A stretch of DNA of 10,614 bases from Gammaproteobacteria bacterium UBA4421 (GTDB lineage: Bacteria > Pseudomonadota > Gammaproteobacteria > Pseudomonadales > Azotimanducaceae), in contig DGQF01000048.1 in assembly GCA_002389675.1 (NCBI GenBank), forward strand, positions 30,413-41,026, given 5' to 3'. This document shows, piece after piece, positions 1 to 5,310 of the stretch. The translations under genes and the position numbers were made by a program. The notes beneath the pieces were generated by a model that had not been told where the DNA came from, did no database searches, and saw only the letters and a list, made by a program, of their open reading frames with translations. Each line of letters begins with the position of its first letter. Position 1 is the first letter of the stretch.

Positions 1-57
1 TATCTTATGGGAGACGCCAGTATGCCATTCATCGGGCCTGAACCGCGAGTCAGTTAG
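1..57 (+). other. possible 3' end of a gene entering from the left edge (uncertain)
   Basis: The first frame is open from the window edge to a TAG at 55-57 and ends in residues SMPFIGPEPRVS, which look like a plausible protein C-terminus. The second frame is also open, to a TAG at 113-115, so the frame cannot be decided from this short piece. A plus-strand gene ending here would converge on the minus-strand gene that stops at 112. I do not recognise a family. Positions 58-111 hold only short palindromes (TGATTAATCA at 60-69), with no convincing terminator. Confidence 0.3.
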
Positions 58-111
58 AGTGATTAATCATTCTTGCGCAAACATTGATTTAGATTTTCTC
101 ACGGATTCGCG

Positions 112-795
112 TTAGAGCCCGATCGCAATTCGGGGCCCGCGCGCTTGCGGTATCTTTTGTGTCGCGGGTAGTTTGCAGAGTCGCTTCATGCGGGTAGTGC
201 TACCGTCTGCGTATTCCCAGACCAACTGTTCATCCTCTCGATACCGCTTTACAACGATGGGGCCCCAGCCAAGTACCCGAAAGTTGAGCACACCTTTGTT
301 CCAAAGCGCGCCAGCAGATGTGCGGGGACAATATTCCTGATCACCGATGGTGAACAAGACCCCCCCTTCGGTGTCATTAGAGTTGTGACTGCTTGTGCTG
401 TTAGGCCCTAAATCGTGAATGATGCCGCTGGAGGTTACCACTACGCGCGCGCCGCACTGTTCAATGCGTTCGACATGACCCACTTTGCCGGTGACGCCGA
501 TCCATAAACCCCGGATATCATCCGCATCGGTTGGTAATGTTTCGGTGCATGCGCTCAGGATCGGTAAAGGAAAGTGGTCGTAGCTGCAGCCGGGTGTATT
601 TGCTTTGGGTATATCAGCGGCTAATTTTCCGCTGTTGTCTAAAATGGGCAGCTGGCAATAGTTGATGAGGCTCCCATCGCCCGCCAGAACGGCTGGATCA
701 ATCGTCAACGCCGGGCGCGCAGAGAAGAAAACAAACCAGAGGATAAATAGCATTATCAGAGCAAGACTGGTCACCACACCGATAAAATATTTCAC
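112..795 (-). CDS. membrane-anchored hypothetical protein with six cysteines
   Basis: I do not recognise the family. The 227-residue product opens with a short positively charged start and a single strong hydrophobic segment at about residues 5-25, so it is probably an inner-membrane anchor with the rest in the periplasm (an uncleaved signal is also possible). Six cysteines (about 47, 70, 83, 114, 156 and 207) lie outside the membrane segment and could form disulfides. The second half, from about residue 95, alternates short hydrophobic stretches and turns (GLWIG, ARVVV, GVLFTI, GPIVVKRY, LVWEYADGS), suggesting a small beta-rich, perhaps barrel-like domain. The GTG start is chosen because AGGAG lies 6 bases upstream. 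The frame stays open further upstream to 1197, but that part is antisense to the esterase and has no such site. The gene is divergent from the esterase. Coding is likely; function is unknown. Confidence 0.75.
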   Translation of the reverse strand: MKYFIGVVTSLALIMLFILWFVFFSARPALTIDPAVLAGDGSLINYCQLPILDNSGKLAADIPKANTPGCSYDHFPLPILSACTETLPTDADDIRGLWIGVTGKVGHVERIEQCGARVVVTSSGIIHDLGPNSTSSHNSNDTEGGVLFTIGDQEYCPRTSAGALWNKGVLNFRVLGWGPIVVKRYREDEQLVWEYADGSTTRMKRLCKLPATQKIPQARGPRIAIGL

Positions 796-801
796 AAGTA
801 A

Positions 802-806
802 CTCCT
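802..806 (-). promoter_or_regulatory. Shine-Dalgarno site fixing the GTG start at 795
   Basis: On the minus strand AAAAGGAGT precedes GTG AAA TAT TTT with a 6-base gap from AGGAG to GTG. This selects the 227-residue product over a longer reading that would begin inside the antisense of the esterase. Confidence 0.75.
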
Positions 807-850
807 TTTGATTGGTCGCCAATGCAACCCGCTGTTGGGGCGCATTGCGC

Positions 851-879
851 TTGACGGTGAACCACTTTAGGTTTTTTAT
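851..879 (+). promoter_or_regulatory. candidate weak promoter toward the esterase
   Basis: TTGACG at 851-856 (five of six consensus bases) is followed, 17 bases later, by TTTTAT at 874-879, a poor -10 element. A better-looking TATAAG at 877-882 is 20 bases away, which is too far. If used, it would give a leader of about 95 bases before the TTG start at 983, and that leader would contain the inverted repeat at 900-957. Confidence 0.2.
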
Positions 880-883
880 AAGC

Positions 884-911
884 ATGATAACCGTTGTCCA
901 GCTCAGGTGAA
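884..911 (-). promoter_or_regulatory. candidate sigma-70 promoter for the minus-strand hypothetical gene
   Basis: Reading the minus strand, TTCACC (906-911, four of six consensus bases) is separated by 16 bases from TATCAT (884-889, five of six). This places a start of transcription about 80 bases before the GTG at 795. It is a weak match found by eye in an intergenic region where a promoter is expected. Confidence 0.25.
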
Positions 912-963
912 GACCAATTAGCAGGGATCGCACTGCCGGCGATGGGTTGTCTGAGCTTTTTTT
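900..963 (+). promoter_or_regulatory. inverted repeat with T7 tract in the esterase leader
   Basis: AGCTCAG at 900-906 is the exact reverse complement of CTGAGCT at 951-957. The right arm runs straight into seven T residues (957-963). Inside the 44-base loop a second hairpin is possible (ATCGC 927-931, GCGAT 939-943). The layout resembles an intrinsic terminator with an oversized loop just ahead of the esterase Shine-Dalgarno site, so an attenuator is conceivable. The stem is only 7 bp, so chance is a real alternative. Confidence 0.25.
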
Positions 964-970
964 ATGATCA

Positions 971-976
971 GGGGAG
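971..976 (+). promoter_or_regulatory. Shine-Dalgarno site fixing the TTG start at 983
   Basis: AGGGGAG ends 6 bases before TTG AGA AAG CTG. The resulting N-terminus is a complete lipoprotein signal, which supports the rare TTG start independently. Confidence 0.75.
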
Positions 977-982
977 AACGCG

Positions 983-2599
983 TTGAGAAAGCTGTTTTTA
1001 ATTATCCTGGTGGCGTTGATCGCCTGTGGTGAATCAAACGAGATACAACAACCAGCGACGGTTGTTGAGCTGGATAACACCATCAGAATTGACAGTGGTG
1101 CGATCGCGGGTAACCAAGGTGATGACGGCTTACTTGAATTTTTGGGAATTCCATATGCAGCCCCACCGATAGGGGGTCGTCGTTGGCAGCCACCCATGGC
1201 CGTTGCGCACTGGGATGCAGTGCTCGATGCGACGCAGAGGGGTTTGCCGTGTATGCAGCCGAAATCCGCAAGCGGGTTTTATGGCGGGAGCTACCCTCAA
1301 ACCAGTGAAGACTGTCTAACGCTGAACGTGTGGACACGTGCGAAAACGGCCAGTGATGGTTTGCCGGTTATGGTTTGGATACATGGGGGTGCGTTACTCA
1401 GGGGTTCCGCGGCTGACTATGACGGCGCAGGGTTAACCCAAAAGGGTGTTGTGTTGGTCACGATGAACTATCGGTTGGGACCCTTTGGTTTTTTTGCACA
1501 CCCTGAATTATCGTTGGAGGCTCCGTCAGGCAGTTCCGGTAACCAAGGTTTTTTAGACCAGATTGCCGCACTGAAGTGGGTAAAAGAAAATATCTCAGCC
1601 TTTGGAGGGGATCCCAATAACGTGACGGTGTTTGGTGAATCGGCAGGCTCATGGAGTTTGTCGGTAATTCAGGCCAGCCCAATGGCAAGGGGACTTTTTC
1701 ATAAGGTCATCGGGCAGAGTGGTGCTCGGTTTATGCCGTTACCAGATTTAAAGCAGGCGCGCTGGGGCCTGCAGAGCGCTGAAGCACGGGGTGAATCCGT
1801 GGCCCAAAAAATAACCGGTCAAACGGCAACGAACCTGGCAGCAATGCGGGCTCTGGACGCCCAGACGATAATGCAGGGGTACAGCTCAGACCCAGCAATG
1901 CGGGATAATTTTGATTATCTGACCATACAAGATGGCGCCGTATTGCCCAAAGAGGTCAATGCCATTTTTGCCGCCGCGCAGCAGGCTGATGTGCCTGTGC
2001 TGATTGGCTCAAATGCAAACGAGGCGACCACCTTTGATCCGGCGCTGTCCAACCCGAGCTTGCAAGATATGGATTACGGGCCCCTGCTCACCCGTCAGGT
2101 TGAGGCGTTGTTGCCTGCGGTCGGCGCGCAGTTGCTCGATTTCTATCCCCCGGCCGCGGCGGATAGCCGCCGGTCTTGGACTGAGTTTAATACGGATGTG
2201 ATGTTCACCCAGCAGATGCGACTCTGGGCCGATTATATGGAGGCGGTTTCGAGTCCGGCCTACTTATATTGGTGGAATTGGCGACCCGTGATTAACGGTA
2301 GTGATCGATTGGGCGCTTTTCATGCTGCTGAAATCCCCTATGTGTTTGGTCGCCTTGATGCGTTTGGCATCGAGCCCTCGGCTGAGGATTATGCTTTTGC
2401 AGATTTGATGATGACCATTTGGACCAACTTTGCGAAAACCGGGAATCCTTCGGTGGCAGAAGTCATTGATTGGCCTGCTTATCGATCGAGCGCGCCGGCG
2501 ACGGCGGTATTGGGCCCTCAATTGTCAATTCGCCAAGGAATACGCAGTGAACAGGTGGCGTTGATATCAGCGGGCTTTGCTGCGCGTCGAACGCCCTGA
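983..2599 (+). CDS. type B carboxylesterase, predicted lipoprotein
   Basis: This is an alpha/beta-hydrolase of the carboxylesterase type B (COesterase, PnbA-like) family, 538 residues, full length for the family; such enzymes hydrolyse carboxylic esters. The N-terminus MRKLF plus a hydrophobic stretch ending LIAC (Cys15) is a lipoprotein signal. With Gly, not Asp, after the cysteine, outer-membrane anchoring is likely. The type B signature EDCLTLNVW is at 109-117, the oxyanion-hole HGGA at 134-137 and the nucleophile elbow FGESAG has Ser220. The expected acid is Glu347 (NANEATT) and the expected histidine His447 (GAFHAAEIPYVFG). Cys90 and Cys111 match the conserved family disulfide. The start is TTG with a good ribosome site. 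The substrate cannot be read from the sequence. A hairpin overlaps the stop codon, and the next gene begins 71 bases later. Confidence 0.93.
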   Translation: MRKLFLIILVALIACGESNEIQQPATVVELDNTIRIDSGAIAGNQGDDGLLEFLGIPYAAPPIGGRRWQPPMAVAHWDAVLDATQRGLPCMQPKSASGFYGGSYPQTSEDCLTLNVWTRAKTASDGLPVMVWIHGGALLRGSAADYDGAGLTQKGVVLVTMNYRLGPFGFFAHPELSLEAPSGSSGNQGFLDQIAALKWVKENISAFGGDPNNVTVFGESAGSWSLSVIQASPMARGLFHKVIGQSGARFMPLPDLKQARWGLQSAEARGESVAQKITGQTATNLAAMRALDAQTIMQGYSSDPAMRDNFDYLTIQDGAVLPKEVNAIFAAAQQADVPVLIGSNANEATTFDPALSNPSLQDMDYGPLLTRQVEALLPAVGAQLLDFYPPAAADSRRSWTEFNTDVMFTQQMRLWADYMEAVSSPAYLYWWNWRPVINGSDRLGAFHAAEIPYVFGRLDAFGIEPSAEDYAFADLMMTIWTNFAKTGNPSVAEVIDWPAYRSSAPATAVLGPQLSIRQGIRSEQVALISAGFAARRTP

Positions 2600-2618
2600 A
2601 ATCAGCGGGCCTTCGACG
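2585..2618 (+). terminator. strong hairpin overlapping the esterase stop codon
   Basis: CGTCGAACGCCC (2585-2596) pairs with GGGCCTTCGACG (2607-2618) at 11 of 12 positions, with one C-C mismatch, around a 10-base loop that contains the TGA stop. No T tract follows, so it is not a classical intrinsic terminator. It may stabilise the 3' end of the esterase mRNA or limit read-through into the next gene. A small second hairpin (GCAGA-TAC-TCTGC, 2622-2634) follows immediately. Confidence 0.5.
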
Positions 2619-2658
2619 ATGGCAGATACTCTGCAGGGTTCGCATTAGAAAAATTGAT

Positions 2659-2665
2659 AGGAGGG
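2659..2665 (+). promoter_or_regulatory. Shine-Dalgarno site choosing ATG 2671 over GTG 2668
   Basis: AGGAGGG ends 5 bases before the ATG at 2671 but only 2 bases before the in-frame GTG at 2668, so the ATG is the better start. Confidence 0.7.
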
Positions 2666-2670
2666 CTGTG

Positions 2671-2883
2671 ATGGCTTTTTCAGAATATAAAGTACTGCAT
2701 ATCACCGAAGGAGGGTGTGGAACCGTTTTACTGGGCTCTTCGGGTATTCCGATCAAAAAACTGGAGGCGGAACTGAATAAAGAAGCCGCTGACGGATGGC
2801 AGCTTGTATTTCAAACCATCGAAAATAAGCGGTTTTTCCTGTTTTGGAATCGAGAGGCGGTGCTGGTCACGCTAGGCAGATGA
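2671..2883 (+). CDS. DUF4177-like small protein
   Basis: The 70-residue product resembles the DUF4177 family. It opens with an EYKVLHI beta strand and has the characteristic helix KKLEAELNKEAADGWQLV (about 29-46), followed by a hydrophobic strand (RFFLFWNREAVLVTLG) at the C-terminus. The family's biochemical role is not known; these are small alpha/beta proteins. No signal peptide or clear membrane helix is visible, so it is probably cytosolic. Its stop overlaps the start of the YidD-like gene in an ATGA arrangement, so the two are translationally coupled. It is the first gene of a compact plus-strand run. The family call rests on motif memory, not a profile search. Confidence 0.75.
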   Translation: MAFSEYKVLHITEGGCGTVLLGSSGIPIKKLEAELNKEAADGWQLVFQTIENKRFFLFWNREAVLVTLGR

Positions 2884-3128
2884 GTAGCCGCTTAGACTCG
2901 GCGCTTTGCCGCTTGATCGAGCGCTATCAGCGCAACGGTGGCGGTTCAAGGTACTTCAATACCGACTGTAATTTTGAGCCAACCTGCTCTGAATACGCCA
3001 AGCAAGCTATCTTGGCGCTAGGTTCACGCAGATCGGTGCCGGTGATTCTCAGTCGACTCAGGCGTTGTAACGACCCTGATAAGATCGAGCGGGTGTGCGA
3101 TCCTTTCTTAGAGCGCCCTCGTGTTTGA
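2880..3128 (+). CDS. yidD: divergent YidD-family membrane protein insertion factor
   Basis: The 82-residue product carries the YidD (UPF0161/DUF37) core: LIERYQR (about 12-18), CNFEPTCSEYAKQAI (30-44, Cys30 and Cys36) and LSRLRRC (57-63, Cys63). In the family these proteins sit at the inner membrane through an amphipathic helix and help YidC/Sec insert and fold membrane proteins. It is unusual in two ways. The family's C-terminal G-x-DPVP motif is replaced by RVCDPF with an extra Cys73. The stretch between YQR and the first core cysteine (NGGGSRYFNTD) also differs from the usual SP-x-LG-x-x. The gene starts at the ATG overlapping the DUF4177 stop and overlaps the TM2 gene by 8 bases. It is not next to rnpA or yidC, so it is probably an extra paralogue. 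Confidence 0.8.
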   Translation: MSSRLDSALCRLIERYQRNGGGSRYFNTDCNFEPTCSEYAKQAILALGSRRSVPVILSRLRRCNDPDKIERVCDPFLERPRV

Positions 3129-3537
3129 TGCCATAAGATTAAGTAGCCGGAAGGTTGAACAGACCGAAGAGGAGCTGCGTGTTTTAGCCCGACAATTGCG
3201 GGAGCCGCAAAGGAAAGCGTTCTATCAAACCTTGGCCCGCGAGCTGAAAGATCCGGATACTTATGCCGTGTTAAACTTCTTTTTTGTGGCGGGGTTGCAT
3301 CATATTTACTTAAAAAAATATGTCCGTGGATGTTTCAATCTGTTCATCATGACCTGCGGTGTTTGGCTATGGTTAAATGACTCAGCCTGGGCGCCTATGG
3401 CGGGTGTGAGTTTGATTGGCCTGATTATTTTGATTGAATTACCGGCACTTTTTCGAGCGCAAATTTTAGTTAAAAATCACAACAACATACTGGCTCAACG
3501 TGTGCTGTCCGATCTTGAGAAGCTCGGTAGTCATTGA
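3121..3537 (+). CDS. TM2-domain-like membrane protein
   Basis: The 138-residue product starts with a charged, probably helical region (about 8-43, rich in E, R, Q and K). It continues with a hydrophobic part resembling the TM2 domain: a first membrane segment at about 47-62 containing the AGLHHIYL turn, then KKYVRGCFNLF leading into a second segment at about 70-86. A third hydrophobic stretch spans about 92-111. The C-terminal tail is polar (NHNNILAQRVLSDLEKLG). TM2 proteins are small integral membrane proteins of mostly unknown function. The GTG start lacks an obvious ribosome site. It lies 8 bases inside the yidD-like gene, which suggests coupled translation. The TM2 match is by the G-x-H-x-x-Y-L motif and topology. 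Confidence 0.75.
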   Translation: MFDAIRLSSRKVEQTEEELRVLARQLREPQRKAFYQTLARELKDPDTYAVLNFFFVAGLHHIYLKKYVRGCFNLFIMTCGVWLWLNDSAWAPMAGVSLIGLIILIELPALFRAQILVKNHNNILAQRVLSDLEKLGSH

Positions 3538-3560
3538 TGCTAAGGCCAGCTAACGCAAAT

Positions 3561-3564
3561 GGAG
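3561..3564 (+). promoter_or_regulatory. Shine-Dalgarno site fixing the TTG start at 3572
   Basis: ATGGAG lies upstream with a 7-base gap between GGAG and TTG AAG CAG. The protein then begins directly with the first strand of a glycosyltransferase fold, as expected for the family. Confidence 0.6.
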
Positions 3565-3571
3565 TTTTAGG

Positions 3572-4432
3572 TTGAAGCAGCCGGCGTACGCCATTGTTAT
3601 GTTTGCATACAATGAAGAAGACAATATCCAGCGTTCTTTAGATTCGGTTTTCTCCAACGTTGACGACGGCTTGACGACGCTAACGGTTATGGCCAATGGC
3701 TGTACCGACCGCACAGCGGAGATTGTTCGGAAAAATATTGAGCGGTTCAGCGCGCAGCGTTTGCAGCTGGTTGAATTATCCTTGGGCGATAAATGTAATG
3801 CCTGGAACCATTATGTGCATCAACTGGCAGATATGGAGACCTGTTGTTTTTTTATTGATGCGGACGTTGCGTTTTCGTCGGCGTGCTTCAGCCAAATGAG
3901 TGCGCACCTTAATAACGCCGATCCGAGTTATCACGTGGTTGCCGGGCTGCCGTTAAGTGGACGCAATCGCGATTATTATGAAACTTTGGTGGTTGAGCGG
4001 GCGTGTTTTTTTGGCAATCTCTACGGGCTGCGTGGCAGCTACCTCAAGTTGCTGCGACAAGCGCAGTTTTACCTGCCGGTGGGTCTTAACTGGATAGATT
4101 CGTTTCTCACTAAAGCGGCCAATACGGACCTTAAGTTTGGTTCGGAAAACCTCCCCAATCGAGTGACTTATTTGCCCCAGGTTGGTTATTACGTTGATAG
4201 CCTATCGCCCTTTCGCGCGAGTGATATCAAGCTTTATCGCAACCGGATTGCCCGTTATGAACTGGGTAAAATTCAAGAACGCTACTTAGATGCCTTGCCG
4301 CTGTCGCAATGGCCAAAGACCTTGGAGCCGATAAACCGTCAAATCTGGGAAAACTTTCCGCAGCAGACCCAAGCACTTAATTTAATCAAGCGCTGGCTGG
4401 TTCGCGGTCGATTAAAAAAACTGGTGGGTTAA
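3572..4432 (+). CDS. family 2 glycosyltransferase
   Basis: The 286-residue product has a GT-A fold N-terminus: AIVMFAYNEEDNIQRSLDSV (about 7-26), ANGCTDRTAEIV (41-52), the nucleotide-sugar loop LGDKCNAWN (71-79) and the metal-binding FIDADVAF (94-101, Asp96 and Asp98). A later GLNWIDSFLT (171-180) could supply the acceptor-site acid. Such enzymes transfer sugar from a nucleotide donor to a lipid, polysaccharide or protein acceptor at the cytoplasmic membrane. There is no membrane helix, but the C-terminus (about 268-286) is a basic amphipathic stretch that could bind membrane. It follows the TM2 gene by 34 bases with its own ribosome site, probably in the same operon. The acceptor and sugar are unknown. 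It converges on elyC with 15 bases between stops. Confidence 0.88.
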   Translation: MKQPAYAIVMFAYNEEDNIQRSLDSVFSNVDDGLTTLTVMANGCTDRTAEIVRKNIERFSAQRLQLVELSLGDKCNAWNHYVHQLADMETCCFFIDADVAFSSACFSQMSAHLNNADPSYHVVAGLPLSGRNRDYYETLVVERACFFGNLYGLRGSYLKLLRQAQFYLPVGLNWIDSFLTKAANTDLKFGSENLPNRVTYLPQVGYYVDSLSPFRASDIKLYRNRIARYELGKIQERYLDALPLSQWPKTLEPINRQIWENFPQQTQALNLIKRWLVRGRLKKLVG

Positions 4433-4447
4433 CTGCTGGTGTAGTGT

Positions 4448-5227
4448 TTATTCAAAGACAGTTTTCAGCCTGATCCAGAGATTGCCAAGAGCCTCGTAAA
4501 CCCCCCGTTCGCTTTGGCGCAGCGCACTGGCCTGCGGGACCAATAAGTTGTAGTTGAAGTCGCCGTGGCCTGAGACGTACTCGGCTGGTGAAGGGTGGGG
4601 GAACAAGCCGTTGCGGTTGAACAGGGTCATGGCTCTGGGCATCTGGCTGGCCGAGGCGATCAGAATAAATTCACGGGTGCCCACGAGTTGTTTAATGGCC
4701 TTAGCTTCAGCTTCTGTGTCGCCACTGCCTGGCGAGAGCATGATGTGTTGCGCGGGCAAGCCGAGGCTTTTGGCCACCTGCGCATTAACAGCCGGGTGAG
4801 AGGGTTCACCTGGCTGACCGCTCCAGCCGGAATAAATGACAGTAGCGCTTGGAAATTCACGCCAAAATTGCACGGATTGGACGACACGCGGTAGTGAGCA
4901 TTGGTGAAGTTTTGCCGCAAGAGGCAATTGCTCATCGCTGCTGTGCCAGCAGCCCAGTACCACGATGTACTCTGGGGTTAGTCCCGTGGTATCTAATTTG
5001 GGAATCGAAAATTCAAATGACCGAATGAGATGCACGCTCAGTAGCGGTGACGACGTGATCAGCAGCAGGGCAAAACCTGCAACATTCAGCGTCAAGCCCA
5101 GTTGGCGTTTATTTTTGTAGATGAAAAAAAGCCCCAATCCCAAGCAGACAATGATGATGGGTAGGGGGCTGACTAACACGCCGAGGATTTTTTTTAAGGC
5201 AAATAAAAAGTCCACAAGGGGATCCAC
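4448..5227 (-). CDS. elyC: ElyC-like envelope biogenesis factor (DUF218/YdcF family)
   Basis: The 259-residue product matches E. coli ElyC in length and layout: FALKKILG at the N-terminus, two membrane helices (about 20-37 and 43-62) and then a periplasmic DUF218 domain (about 86-240). Visible DUF218 marks are YIVVLG (87-92), SLPRVVQSVQFWRE (111-124), DTEAEA (170-175) and SASQMPRAM (192-200). In E. coli ElyC is needed for normal peptidoglycan assembly, linked to undecaprenyl-phosphate carrier metabolism. Two points are unusual: the S-A-S-H-x-P-R motif carries Gln195 in place of His, and the loop after VVLG reads CWHSS rather than glycine-rich. The GTG start at 5227 has no clear ribosome site. 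A second GTG at 5215 is possible and would remove four residues. It lies 83 bases downstream of the CoA-transferase. Confidence 0.88.
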   Translation of the reverse strand: MDPLVDFLFALKKILGVLVSPLPIIIVCLGLGLFFIYKNKRQLGLTLNVAGFALLLITSSPLLSVHLIRSFEFSIPKLDTTGLTPEYIVVLGCWHSSDEQLPLAAKLHQCSLPRVVQSVQFWREFPSATVIYSGWSGQPGEPSHPAVNAQVAKSLGLPAQHIMLSPGSGDTEAEAKAIKQLVGTREFILIASASQMPRAMTLFNRNGLFPHPSPAEYVSGHGDFNYNLLVPQASALRQSERGVYEALGNLWIRLKTVFE

Positions 5228-5249
5228 GGCGAGTTAGCAGGGTGGGGTT

Positions 5250-5278
5250 AATCTACTGTAGAGCTTGAAACGTTACAA
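5250..5278 (-). promoter_or_regulatory. candidate sigma-70 promoter for elyC
   Basis: On the minus strand TTGTAA (5273-5278) and TAGATT (5250-5255), each four of six consensus bases, are separated by exactly 17 bases in the gap upstream of elyC. Transcription would begin around 5243, giving a very short leader. This would fit the later GTG start at 5215 slightly better. The match is weak. Confidence 0.25.
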
Positions 5279-5310
5279 CGTCTGCCTGCAGTGAAGACAG
5301 TAAGGTCGGC

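Noticed and set aside
796..1197. Minus-strand open extension of the hypothetical gene by 134 codons
   Set aside because: It is antisense to the start of the esterase and has no ribosome site, whereas the GTG at 795 has a strong one directly before a membrane segment.
4433..4447. Terminator between the convergent glycosyltransferase and elyC genes
   Set aside because: Only 15 bases separate the stops and no stem-loop with a T tract is visible there.
4554..4935. Several 80-100 codon open frames on both strands inside elyC
   Set aside because: They overlap a well-supported ElyC reading, show low-complexity or out-of-frame composition, and lack ribosome sites and recognisable motifs.
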